A stretch of 14,105 bases of DNA, from the NCBI GenBank assembly GCA_036734025.1, contig DAIMZI010000030.1, positions 1 through 14,105 on the forward strand. The letters are read 5' to 3'. Below are positions 6,682 to 13,247 of the stretch, one piece after another. The notes under the pieces were generated by a model, which made no database searches, was not told the origin of the DNA, and saw only the letters and a program-made list of their open reading frames with translations. This DNA comes from DAIMZI01 sp036734025. GTDB lineage: Bacteria > Pseudomonadota > Alphaproteobacteria > Rhizobiales > Rhodomicrobiaceae. Each line of letters begins with the position of its first letter. Within the stretch, counting starts at the first letter, position 1. The position numbers and the translations under genes are program-made.

Positions 6682-7137
6682 ATGGATGCCAGAACGCCCG
6701 AAGCAGATGCGCGGATGAGCCTGAGCGATGTAAACGCGTTCCTTGACCGGGAATTCGTCGGTCTGCGCCGCAGCGCGCCAAATCTGTCGGTTGAAGCGGT
6801 CTGGTATCGCGGCGCACGCTTGCGCCTTGTTCATGACGATCTGAATCTGCGTCCGGGCGGCACCATCTCCGGGCCGGCCATGTTCATGCTCGCCGATGTC
6901 TGCCTTTATGTGGCCGTGCTCGGCTCGATCGGGCCTGTGGCTCTCGCCGTGACCACGAACATGAGCATCAACTTTCTGCGCCGGCCGGAACCCGGCGATC
7001 TGATCGCCGACGCGCGCATCATCAAGCTGGGCAAATCGCTTGCGGTCGGTGATATCAGTCTGTACGGCGATGGCGCGGACGAGCTGTGCGCTCATGCGGT
7101 GGGCACTTATGCCCTGCCGCCACAAATTGCCGGGTAA
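6682..7137 (+). CDS. PaaI-like hotdog-fold acyl-CoA thioesterase
   Basis: A 151-residue hotdog-fold protein of the PaaI/4HBT type, expected to hydrolyse acyl-CoA thioesters in the cytoplasm, usually as a dimer or tetramer. The hotdog helix is GTISGPAMFMLADVCLYVAV (60-79). Asp72 in LADV sits where family members carry an active-site acid, although the usual HGG before the helix is ISG here. The second half has the typical TTNMSINFLRRPEPGDLIAD (91-110) and ARIIKLGKSLAVGDISLY (111-128). The start ATG 6682 is fixed by a strong ribosome site GAGAGGG (6669-6675), 6 nt upstream; the longer reading from 6568 overlaps the divergent gene's start. It diverges from the crotonase gene and precedes rplM by 154 nt. 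Substrate unknown. Confidence 0.85.
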   Translation: MDARTPEADARMSLSDVNAFLDREFVGLRRSAPNLSVEAVWYRGARLRLVHDDLNLRPGGTISGPAMFMLADVCLYVAVLGSIGPVALAVTTNMSINFLRRPEPGDLIADARIIKLGKSLAVGDISLYGDGADELCAHAVGTYALPPQIAG

Positions 7138-7200
7138 TATGATACCATAGTGCGATACCTCTGATTTGATTGGGTTTTTGCCGCTCCATGACATTTCCTG

Positions 7201-7227
7201 TTGACGCCGGAGGCAAGCCAGTTTAAT
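7201..7227 (+). promoter_or_regulatory. Candidate promoter of rplM-rpsI
   Basis: TTGACG (7201-7206, 5/6 to -35) and TTTAAT (7222-7227, 5/6 to -10) are separated by a short 15 nt. A start near 7234 would give a leader of about 58 nt to the rplM ATG, containing the hairpin at 7245-7267. Confidence 0.4.
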
Positions 7228-7244
7228 CGGATGCCATAACAGAA

Positions 7245-7267
7245 GTGCAGGCAAGTTTGGCCTGCGC
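7245..7267 (+). promoter_or_regulatory. Hairpin in the rplM-rpsI leader, possible ribosomal-protein autoregulatory site
   Basis: GCAGGC (7247-7252) pairs perfectly with GCCTGC (7260-7265) around a 7-nt loop. A T-G wobble and a G-C pair (7245/7267) extend the stem to 8. It ends about 11 nt before the ribosome site GAAGGG (7278-7283). In E. coli the rplM-rpsI leader is a target for feedback control by L13; whether this unrelated-looking hairpin plays that role is inference. Confidence 0.4.
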
Positions 7268-7291
7268 GCGCACCATCGAAGGGCATGAGCC

Positions 7292-7756
7292 ATGAAGACA
7301 TTTTCGGCCAAGCCCTCGGATATCGAGAAGAAGTGGGTGCTGATCGACGCCGAGGGCCTTGTGGTCGGCAGGCTTGCGGCGCTCATTGCGACACGGCTCC
7401 GGGGCAAGCACAAGCCTGGCTATACGCCACACATGGACGACGGTGACAATGTCATTGTCGTCAACGCCAACAAGGTCGTGTTTACCGGTAACAAATTGCG
7501 CGACAAGACCTATTACTGGCACACGGGCTATCCCGGCGGCATCAAGGAGCGCAAGGCGCATCAGATCCTGCACGGGCGTTTTCCCGAGCGGGTGCTGCAC
7601 AAGGCAGTCGAGCGCATGATGCCCGGCGGGCCGTTGTCGCGCCAGCAGATGAAGAACCTCCGGGTGTACAATGGCCCGGATCATCCACATGAAGCGCAGC
7701 AGCCCCAGCCGCTGGACATTGCTGCCATCAACGTCAAGAACACCAGGAGAGCGTGA
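7292..7756 (+). CDS. rplM: 50S ribosomal protein L13
   Basis: 154 residues, the normal alphaproteobacterial length. L13 is an early-assembling protein of the large ribosomal subunit that binds 23S rRNA. Typical segments are MKTFSAKPSDIEKKWVLIDA (1-20), VVGRLAALIATRLRGKHKP, and the conserved core around NKVVFTGNKLRDKTYYWHTG. PGGIKERKA and the AVERMMPGGPLSRQQMKNLR motif follow. The start ATG 7292 is preceded by GAAGGG (7278-7283) with 8 nt spacing; an ATG at 7285 is out of frame. It is followed at once by rpsI (TGA 7754-7756, next ATG at 7759), the universal L13-S9 pair. Confidence 0.98.
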   Translation: MKTFSAKPSDIEKKWVLIDAEGLVVGRLAALIATRLRGKHKPGYTPHMDDGDNVIVVNANKVVFTGNKLRDKTYYWHTGYPGGIKERKAHQILHGRFPERVLHKAVERMMPGGPLSRQQMKNLRVYNGPDHPHEAQQPQPLDIAAINVKNTRRA

Positions 7757-7758
7757 GC

Positions 7759-8244
7759 ATGGCAGACGAAGAAATCCGCTCCCTCGAAGGGTTGGGCGAA
7801 ATTGCCGAGGCGCCACCGGAGCAGACCGGCCCGGTCTACGAGCAGAAGCTTGATAAGCAAGGTCGCGCATATGGCACGGGCAAGCGCAAGAACGCCGTCG
7901 CGCGCGTATGGGTCAAGCCAGGCGCTGGCCGGATCACGGTCAACAAGAAAGACTATGTCGAATATTTTGCCCGGCCGGTTCTTCAGATGATCCTGAAGCA
8001 GCCGCTGGTAGCGGCAAATCGTACCGACCAGTATGATGTCATGTGCACGGTGTCGGGCGGCGGACTGTCCGGACAGGCGGGCGCGGTGCGTCACGGGATT
8101 TCGCTGGCGCTGACGCGTTATGAGCCGGATTTGCGCGGCGTGCTGAAGAGAAATGGATTTCTGACGCGCGATGCCCGTGTGGTCGAGCGCAAGAAATACG
8201 GGCGCGCCAAGGCTCGGCGCAGCTTCCAGTTCTCCAAGCGGTAA
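7759..8244 (+). CDS. rpsI: 30S ribosomal protein S9
   Basis: 161 residues. An acidic N-terminal extension of about 35 residues (MADEEIRSLEGLGEIAE...), usual in alphaproteobacteria, precedes the S9 core beginning GRAYGTGKRKNAVARVWVKP. Further core segments are GRITVNKKDYVEYFARP, SGGGLSGQAGAVRHGISLAL, and the basic tail KKYGRAKARRSFQFSKR that reaches the ribosomal P site. S9 is a small-subunit head protein binding 16S rRNA. ATG 7759 is preferred because AGGAGA (7745-7750) lies 8 nt upstream. GTG 7753, overlapping the rplM stop, is in frame but only 2 nt from that ribosome site. Co-transcribed and probably translationally coupled with rplM. No T-tract terminator is seen downstream. Confidence 0.98.
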   Translation: MADEEIRSLEGLGEIAEAPPEQTGPVYEQKLDKQGRAYGTGKRKNAVARVWVKPGAGRITVNKKDYVEYFARPVLQMILKQPLVAANRTDQYDVMCTVSGGGLSGQAGAVRHGISLALTRYEPDLRGVLKRNGFLTRDARVVERKKYGRAKARRSFQFSKR

Positions 8245-8418
8245 AGACGGGCCGGGGCGTCACTGCGGCGCGCCGGCTACCCGGTTACTGGCGTGGCCCC
8301 GAAATTTCCGGCCTGGTTGCCACTCAGCTTTACGGAATGGTTGCTGGCAGGCGCCTCAGCCGTGCGCCTCGCGTCACTTGGCCGCCCGGCCATCAGCCCA
8401 AGCCTTCGCCACGACAGG

Positions 8419-8447
8419 TTTACACGGCTCCGCTCGCCCCCTATTTT
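8419..8447 (+). promoter_or_regulatory. Candidate promoter of the DUF1289 gene
   Basis: TTTACA (8419-8424, 5/6 to -35) and TATTTT (8442-8447, 4/6 to -10) have an ideal 17-nt spacing. Transcription would start near 8454, on top of the in-frame ATGs at 8452/8455. This supports translation starting later, at TTG 8485. Confidence 0.45.
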
Positions 8448-8474
8448 CAAAATGATGCCGATTTATCGGCGAGC

Positions 8475-8479
8475 GGAGG
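8475..8479 (+). promoter_or_regulatory. Strong ribosome binding site selecting a TTG start
   Basis: GGAGG lies 5 nt before TTG 8485 and is the best Shine-Dalgarno sequence near the DUF1289 gene. A small hairpin (GCCGA 8457-8461, TTTA loop, TCGGC 8466-8470) lies just upstream and leaves it exposed. Confidence 0.55.
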
Positions 8480-8484
8480 TAACA

Positions 8485-8754
8485 TTGGGCAAGAGCGAGA
8501 AAATACCGTCGCCATGCATCGATATCTGTGAATATCGCGCGGGCACGTGCGTAGGATGCGGGCGCACGAAAAAGCAGAAGAAGGAATGGAAGTCGGCCGA
8601 CACGCCCGAGGAACAATTGGCGCTGGTGCGCGAATGTGCCGATAGTGCGCGCGAATTCGGCGTCTATGGCCTTTGGGAGCGGGAATATCGCCGCAAGTGC
8701 CGCAAGAAGGGCGTGGCTTTTCCGCTCGACATCAGCCTCGTGGAGGACATTTGA
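8485..8754 (+). CDS. DUF1289 domain protein (four-cysteine small protein)
   Basis: An 89-residue protein of the DUF1289 family, function unknown. The family signature is clear: SPCIDICEYRAGTCVGCGRT (9-28), with Cys11, Cys15, Cys22 and Cys25 forming a probable zinc or iron site, followed by KEWKSADTPEEQLALV. A basic segment (REYRRKCRKKG) and an acidic end follow. TTG 8485 is chosen as start: GGAGG at 8475-8479 is well placed, and the first four residues then lead directly into the domain as in relatives. A candidate promoter would start transcription at about 8454. Longer readings from ATG 8452/8455 or 8293 add sequence unlike the family. It is 240 nt after rpsI and converges on dps. Confidence 0.88.
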   Translation: MGKSEKIPSPCIDICEYRAGTCVGCGRTKKQKKEWKSADTPEEQLALVRECADSAREFGVYGLWEREYRRKCRKKGVAFPLDISLVEDI

Positions 8755-8808
8755 GCGTCCTCGGGGATGAGGCCGCAGGCTGAGCCCATGCTCGCGCAAT
8801 ACGGCAGG

Positions 8809-8833
8809 GGAGCCGCCGCACGCCGACGGCTCC
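8809..8833. terminator. Candidate bidirectional terminator between DUF1289 gene and dps
   Basis: GGAGCCG (8809-8815) pairs perfectly with CGGCTCC (8827-8833) around an 11-nt loop, in the gap between two convergent genes. Only a short CTTTC follows on the + strand and nothing T-rich on the - strand. The position supports a terminator more than the sequence does. Confidence 0.35.
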
Positions 8834-8864
8834 GCACTTTCAACCCCGCTTATCCGCTAGCCGC

Positions 8865-9335
8865 TCAAGCCAGATGGGCGCCCAGCATCCAGGCAAATTT
8901 GTCATGCACATTGGCCCGCGCAACCGCCAGATCATTGGTGACAACGTCGCCATGCTGATCGGCAAGTTCGGCCAACGCACGCAAGGTTTCCGACAGTGTC
9001 TGCTGGTCAGCCTGAAGCGCCTTCACCATTTCCTTGTCTGACTTGTGGCCGTCACATTCGCCAATGGCGCTGCGCTTGAGATATTCCGAATAACGGCCCT
9101 CGGCGTGACCATCCAGAGCCTTGATGCGCTCGGCAATGTCGTCCTGACCCTGAAAATGATCCTCGTAAATCCGCTGGAAAAGGTCATGCAGCGGACCGAA
9201 TGCCATCCCGGTGACGTTCCAGTGATAGTTCTGCGCCTTGATCGTCGCGACCGAGGTCTCGGCCAGCGACTGCGTCAATCCTTCGATGATGGCTTGCTTG
9301 GCGTCCGGCGCGATTTCAACTTTTGTCTGTGCCAT
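8865..9335 (-). CDS. dps: Dps family DNA-binding ferritin-like protein
   Basis: 156 residues, normal for Dps, the dodecameric mini-ferritin that oxidises and stores iron with peroxide and protects DNA in stress and starvation. The four inter-subunit ferroxidase ligands keep the family spacing: His38 (NYHWNVTG), His50 (PLHDLF), Asp65 and Glu69 (QDDIAERI). The N-terminal tail is short with few lysines, so direct DNA binding may be weak. The start ATG 9335 has AGGAG about 7 nt upstream. It lies 26 nt after an unrecognised gene on the same strand and has no room for a good promoter of its own, so both are probably one transcript. Its 3' end converges on the DUF1289 gene. Confidence 0.95.
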   Translation of the reverse strand: MAQTKVEIAPDAKQAIIEGLTQSLAETSVATIKAQNYHWNVTGMAFGPLHDLFQRIYEDHFQGQDDIAERIKALDGHAEGRYSEYLKRSAIGECDGHKSDKEMVKALQADQQTLSETLRALAELADQHGDVVTNDLAVARANVHDKFAWMLGAHLA

Positions 9336-9361
9336 TGTTTAGCTCCTGAGTTTGTTCATTC

Positions 9362-9868
9362 TTAACGGTGATGCGGCTGTTCGGGCAGTCTGCCCGGCGG
9401 CACCAGATGGCCCGCGAGGGCATTGGCCAGAAACAGCAACCATCGGCGCCCTTCCGGCGCAACCGCCGATTCCAGCAGATAGCGCGAACTGGCGATATCT
9501 TCCTCGCGCAGCGCCTGCAACAGCTTGGCGAGCCAGAGTTCATCCTGGCTCACGCTTGTCGCGCGGACGGGAAAGAACACCAGCTTTCGCCGCGCATAAC
9601 GGCTGAGCCCGTGAAAGAATGCCGCAGCGAACCTCTCGATCGACGTCCCGGGATCTGCAACGATCATCATGCAGGCATGCCCGAGTTCATCGCGGGGTTG
9701 CAGCAGGCTTTCACTCATCAGCCGTCTCAGCGTACGGACCAGCGCCCAGGTCTGCGGATCGATTTCACTCGTCCTGAAGTTGGCGGAGGTCCGTCCGGGA
9801 TGCAGAATCGTAATCTTGGCATCGGCCATATCATCGCCTGAGCCAATCACACGCAACAACTCTGTCAT
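9362..9868 (-). CDS. Unrecognised 168-residue protein, first gene of a dps operon
   Basis: I do not recognise a family. The product appears soluble: no signal peptide or clear membrane helix. It reads as an alpha/beta protein with hydrophobic strands HACMMIVAD (64-72) and RRKLVFFPVRAT (94-104), an amphipathic helix TWALVRTLRRLMSESLL (40-56), and SQDELWLAKLLQALREEDI (107-125). A helical RRWLLFLANALAGHL (141-155) precedes a Pro/His tail PEQPHHR. ATG 9868 has GGAG 4 nt upstream; Met14 is an alternative. The stop is 26 nt before the dps start, and the AT-rich region upstream holds a perfect TATAAT. Coding is credible from the codon pattern, the ribosome site and the tight linkage. A role in iron or oxidative stress is inferred only from the neighbour. 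Confidence 0.8.
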   Translation of the reverse strand: MTELLRVIGSGDDMADAKITILHPGRTSANFRTSEIDPQTWALVRTLRRLMSESLLQPRDELGHACMMIVADPGTSIERFAAAFFHGLSRYARRKLVFFPVRATSVSQDELWLAKLLQALREEDIASSRYLLESAVAPEGRRWLLFLANALAGHLVPPGRLPEQPHHR

Positions 9869-9925
9869 GCTGCTCCACTACGCTCCATGATACCTACGAG
9901 AATGGCAAGATTTAGATTTATTCCA

Positions 9926-9931
9926 ATTATA
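9926..9931 (-). promoter_or_regulatory. Perfect TATAAT -10 box upstream of the unknown gene-dps operon
   Basis: On the minus strand TATAAT reads from 9931 to 9926, about 57 nt before ATG 9868, in an AT-rich island. The -35 position at 17 nt spacing is GGAGCG, a very poor match. This pattern is typical of activator-dependent promoters. I see no clear OxyR, Fur or Irr operator. Confidence 0.35.
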
Positions 9932-10057
9932 AAAACTTCCGACACTCCCGCTCCTTGCGGAAACCGGCAGCCGCTCCCCCGACATTGACATGAACCATGG
10001 CTCCGGTACAAATCCGCCAATGCATGCGCCTGCGGGATCAATAACAAAGCGAACATC

Positions 10058-11230
10058 ATGATCAATTCAGAGTCAACTGCAGCCGTGGCCCTGGCGCAAG
10101 GGCTCATCCGGTGTCCCAGCGTCACACCAGATGCAGCACAGGCTCTCGATTTCGCCGCTGAGGCGCTCCGCACAGCGGGGTTTGTCTGTCACCAGCTCAC
10201 CTTTTCGCAAGCAGGTACGCCCGATGTGCCCAATCTGTTTGCCCGCGCCGGCGACGGCCATCCGCATCTGTGCCTTGCCGGTCATCTCGATGTCGTCCCG
10301 CCGGGAGACGAGAAGGCATGGACCCATGCGCCGTTTTCCGGCGATCTGGCGGACGATGTGCTGTGGGGGCGCGGTGCGGTTGACATGAAAGGCGGGGTGG
10401 CCTGCATGCTCGCCGCCGTCCTTGGCTTCATGCGCGATCATGGCGGGCTGCAGCGCGGGACGATCAGCTTTCTGCTCACGGGCGATGAAGAGGGCCCCGC
10501 GATCAACGGCACGCGCAAGGTGCTGGACTGGATGAGCGCCCACGGTGAGCGCCCGGATCATTGTCTGCTGGGGGAGCCGACCAATCCCGAAACGATCGGC
10601 GAGATGATCAAGATCGGCCGGCGCGGCAGCCTGAATGCGACCCTGAAGATTGTGGGCACACAGGGCCATGTGGCCTATCAGGATCTGGCGAACAGCCCCA
10701 TGCGCGGCCTGTCTGCCGTGCTGTCGCGGCTCACGGGTCTGCGGCTTGATGAGGGGACGCAACATTTCTCGCCGTCCAATCTGGAGATCACGTCGGTAGA
10801 CACGGGCAACGAGGCGGCAAACGTCATTCCCGCGAGCGTGCGGATAAAGTTCAACATCCGCTTCAACAATCTGCACACGGCGGCAAGCCTGGAAAGCCGC
10901 ATCCGCGATGAGATAGGCGCCGCGCTTCAGGACAGCGGATTGACCCACGAGCTGGGCTTTCATTCCACGGGCGATTGTTTCCTGACCGAGCCGGGGCCGT
11001 GGGTGGAACATCTTGTCGGCGCGATCCGCGATGTGACCGGTCGCACGCCGCGTTTTGACACCGGCGGCGGCACGTCGGACGCGCGTTTCATCAAGGATGT
11101 TTGCCCGGTGGTCGAATTCGGTCTCACTTTCGGCCTCATCCACAAGATCAACGAACGGGTGTCCGTTCGCGATCTGGAGCAACTCACCGCGGTTTACCGC
11201 AATTTTCTGACGCGATATTTTGCGCCTTGA
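10058..11230 (+). CDS. dapE: Succinyl-diaminopimelate desuccinylase
   Basis: 390 residues, within the usual DapE range. This zinc enzyme hydrolyses N-succinyl-LL-diaminopimelate to LL-diaminopimelate and succinate in the lysine and peptidoglycan-precursor pathway. M20 peptidase motifs are present: GHLDVVPPGD (His76 metal ligand, Asp78), GRGAVDMKGG (Asp109 bridging ligand), TGDEEGPAINGT (Glu144 catalytic base, Glu145 ligand), LLGEPT (acidic ligand Glu173). A late FGLIHKINE supplies the last histidine. The dimerisation domain (about 185-295) has RRGSLNATLKIVGTQGHVAY and the asparagine-rich KFNIRFNNLHT. The start ATG 10058 begins a normal N-terminus; the ribosome site is weak. It diverges from the unknown gene-dps operon over 189 nt and converges on pyrF with 19 nt between stops, with no convincing terminator. 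Confidence 0.96.
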   Translation: MINSESTAAVALAQGLIRCPSVTPDAAQALDFAAEALRTAGFVCHQLTFSQAGTPDVPNLFARAGDGHPHLCLAGHLDVVPPGDEKAWTHAPFSGDLADDVLWGRGAVDMKGGVACMLAAVLGFMRDHGGLQRGTISFLLTGDEEGPAINGTRKVLDWMSAHGERPDHCLLGEPTNPETIGEMIKIGRRGSLNATLKIVGTQGHVAYQDLANSPMRGLSAVLSRLTGLRLDEGTQHFSPSNLEITSVDTGNEAANVIPASVRIKFNIRFNNLHTAASLESRIRDEIGAALQDSGLTHELGFHSTGDCFLTEPGPWVEHLVGAIRDVTGRTPRFDTGGGTSDARFIKDVCPVVEFGLTFGLIHKINERVSVRDLEQLTAVYRNFLTRYFAP

Positions 11231-11249
11231 GGCGGCCCGCCCATTCCGG

Positions 11250-11996
11250 CTATGGCGTGCGGGCGGCGATTGCGGCGGCGATCTCCCCAATGATGGCGTT
11301 GGCGCTGGCTGTCGGATCGGGGGCATCGATTATGGGCCGCCCGATCACCAGCAGATCCGCGCCGGCGGCGATGGCATCTGCTGGTGTGCAGACCCGGGCC
11401 TGATCGTCCTTGGCGCTGCCTGATGGACGGATGCCGGGCGTCACGATCATGAACCTGCGCGGCAGCGCGGCACGAATGGCCGACGCCTCCTGAGCCGATG
11501 CGATCACGCCATCAAAGCCGGCTTCGGCAGCAAGGCGCGCCCTGTGCAGCACCAGATCGCGTGGCGAGCGGCTGACGCACTGTTCGGCGAGATCGCGAAA
11601 ATCAAGATTGGTGAGGACGGTGACGGCCAGCAAGCGCAGCGGCGCCTGGCCGCGCCCGCGTACAGCCGCGCGCAATGTCTTGGTGTCGCTGGCATGGACC
11701 GTCAGATAGCGCGCCCCGAGGCTGGCGATCTGCGCGGTGGCGCGCTCCACGGTGTTGCCGATATCCAGCAGCTTGGCGTCGATGAACACTTCGCGACCAT
11801 GCGCGATCAGTTCGCGCGCCAGATCCAGGCCGCCGCCGTAAAGCAGTTCCAACCCGATCTTGCAGGTGCGGATCTCATGAGGAAGTTTCGCCACCATGGC
11901 AGCGGCAGCGTCCGTGTCGGGCACATCCAGCGCCACAATAATGCGCGCAGCAGCCTCGGCCCGTAGCTTCTTAGTGTCCAAATCCGCATCGATCAT
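11250..11996 (-). CDS. pyrF: Orotidine 5'-phosphate decarboxylase
   Basis: 248 residues, slightly long for the 230-240 of bacterial type I enzymes because of about 15 extra N-terminal residues. PyrF converts OMP to UMP, the last step of de novo pyrimidine synthesis, as a TIM-barrel dimer. The catalytic array DxKxxD is intact as DAKLLD (Asp73, Lys75, Asp78), with ALD (22-24), CKIGLE (45-50), VTPGIRP (185-191) for phosphate/UMP contacts and IGRPI (218-222). The start ATG 11996 has AAGG about 8 nt upstream. That ribosome site lies within one arm of a 9-bp inverted repeat, so translation could be controlled by structure. It is 65 nt downstream of dnaJ on the same strand. Confidence 0.96.
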   Translation of the reverse strand: MIDADLDTKKLRAEAAARIIVALDVPDTDAAAAMVAKLPHEIRTCKIGLELLYGGGLDLARELIAHGREVFIDAKLLDIGNTVERATAQIASLGARYLTVHASDTKTLRAAVRGRGQAPLRLLAVTVLTNLDFRDLAEQCVSRSPRDLVLHRARLAAEAGFDGVIASAQEASAIRAALPRRFMIVTPGIRPSGSAKDDQARVCTPADAIAAGADLLVIGRPIIDAPDPTASANAIIGEIAAAIAARTP

Positions 11997-11999
11997 CCG

Positions 12000-12052
12000 G
12001 CCCGCCTTTTAGGCTGATCATTCAAGCACCGCTTTTTTCGAATAAGGCGGGC
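12000..12052 (-). promoter_or_regulatory. 9-bp inverted repeat that can mask the pyrF ribosome site
   Basis: On the minus-strand transcript GCCCGCCTT (12052-12044) pairs perfectly with AAGGCGGGC (12008-12000), 35 nt apart. The second arm contains the AAGG ribosome site and ends 3 nt before the pyrF ATG. Pairing would hide the site in any transcript reading through from dnaJ. There is no T tract in this direction, so it is not a typical terminator. Confidence 0.4.
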
Positions 12053-12061
12053 TCGCACGCC

Positions 12062-13216
12062 CTAATGCGAATCGCCGACCCGCTCCCAGAACGCCTTGAC
12101 CCGCGACAGAAACCCTGAAGCCTCCGGGCTGGTTTTTTGCGTCGATGCCTTTTCGAACTCGCGCAGCAGCTCCTTTTGCTTGCGCGTCAGGTTCTTGGGG
12201 GTTTCCACTTCAACCTGGACATACAGATCACCGGTCGACTTTGACCGCAGCACCGGCATGCCCTTGCCATGAATACGGAACTGATGATCCGCCTCGGTGC
12301 CTTCGGGTATGCGGACCGAAACCCGGCCGCCTGCGATCGTCGGCACCTCGATCTGCCCGCCGAGCGCCGCCGTGGTCATCTGGATTGGCACGCGGCAGAA
12401 CAGGTCGGCGCCGTCGCGATGAAAGAATTCATCCGGCTCTATGGACAGGAATATATAGAGATCGCCGGCAGGCCCGCCGCGTAGGCCAGCCTCGCCCTCG
12501 CCGGCAAGGCGGATGCGCGTGCCGTCCTCGACGCCGGGCGGGATCTCGACGGCCAGTGTGCGCTCGCGGGTCTGTCGTCCGGTGCCATTGCATTGATCGC
12601 AGGGGTTTTCAACGACCTCGCCGGCGCCGTGACACGAAGGGCAGGTACGCTCGATGGTGAAGAAGCCCTGGCTGGCGCGCACGCGCCCTATCCCGCCACA
12701 GGTGGTGCAGGAAATGGGCCGCGCGCCACCGGCCGAGCCCGAACCGGTACAGGCTTCACAGGTAACCGAAGTGGGAACGCGGACTTCAGCGCGTTTGCCA
12801 TGATAGGCGTCAGACAGGGTGATTTCCATGTTGTAGCGCAGATCGCCGCCGCGCTCGCGACCGCGCCGGCCGCGGGGCTGGCGCCCGCCACCCATGAATT
12901 CGCCGAACAGATCGTCGAAGATGTCCGACATCGACGACGAGAAGTCGGCGCCAAAACCATTCGCTCCAGCGCGCGCGCCGCCCAGGCCACCTTCAAAGGC
13001 CGCGTGGCCGAAGCGGTCATAGGCCGCGCGCTTCTGCGGGTCCTTCAGCGCTTCATAGGCTTCGTTGATCTCGATGAAACGGCGCTCGCATGTGGCATCG
13101 CCCGGATTGGCGTCGGGGTGACACTGTTTGGCCAGTTTGCGGAACGCGCCCTTGATGTCCTGGTCGCTCGCTTGGCGGCTCACGCCCAGAATTTCGTAAT
13201 AGCAGCGCTTTTCCAT
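12062..13216 (-). CDS. dnaJ: Chaperone protein DnaJ (Hsp40)
   Basis: 384 residues, normal for type I DnaJ, the co-chaperone that delivers unfolded clients to DnaK and stimulates its ATPase. All domains are present: J domain (1-70) with HPD at 33-35; Gly/Phe-rich linker (about 75-125); zinc finger with four CxxCxGxG repeats starting at Cys153, Cys170, Cys192 and Cys206; and C-terminal client-binding and dimerisation domains. Two J-domain positions are unusual: the normal KRDYYE is KRCYYE, and the residue before HPD, often Tyr, is Cys32. ATG 13216 is chosen, with AGGGG 5 nt upstream; the TTG before it at 13219 is in frame. It lies downstream of dnaK across 122 nt that hold strong inverted repeats but no obvious heat-shock promoter. 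Confidence 0.97.
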   Translation of the reverse strand: MEKRCYYEILGVSRQASDQDIKGAFRKLAKQCHPDANPGDATCERRFIEINEAYEALKDPQKRAAYDRFGHAAFEGGLGGARAGANGFGADFSSSMSDIFDDLFGEFMGGGRQPRGRRGRERGGDLRYNMEITLSDAYHGKRAEVRVPTSVTCEACTGSGSAGGARPISCTTCGGIGRVRASQGFFTIERTCPSCHGAGEVVENPCDQCNGTGRQTRERTLAVEIPPGVEDGTRIRLAGEGEAGLRGGPAGDLYIFLSIEPDEFFHRDGADLFCRVPIQMTTAALGGQIEVPTIAGGRVSVRIPEGTEADHQFRIHGKGMPVLRSKSTGDLYVQVEVETPKNLTRKQKELLREFEKASTQKTSPEASGFLSRVKAFWERVGDSH

Positions 13217-13247
13217 CAAAGCCCCTATTCAGGAAAAGTATCGTTTT

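Noticed and set aside
6580..7413. 277-codon minus-strand frame across the thioesterase and rplM start
   Set aside because: It runs opposite two well-supported genes and through their regulatory regions, with low-complexity composition and no ribosome site.
9905..9940. Possible Fur/Irr-type iron box in the AT-rich region before the dps operon
   Set aside because: The AT-rich bases have no convincing symmetry or match to the known Fur, Irr or RirA consensus patterns by eye.
11237..11266. 6-bp inverted repeat CCGCCC/GGGCGG between dapE and pyrF, as a terminator
   Set aside because: The loop is 18 nt, one arm lies in the pyrF coding end, and no T tract follows on either strand.
10073..11326. 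417-codon open frame on the minus strand opposite dapE
   Set aside because: It covers dapE almost exactly, has no recognisable domain and overlaps the pyrF 3' end. It is a shadow frame.
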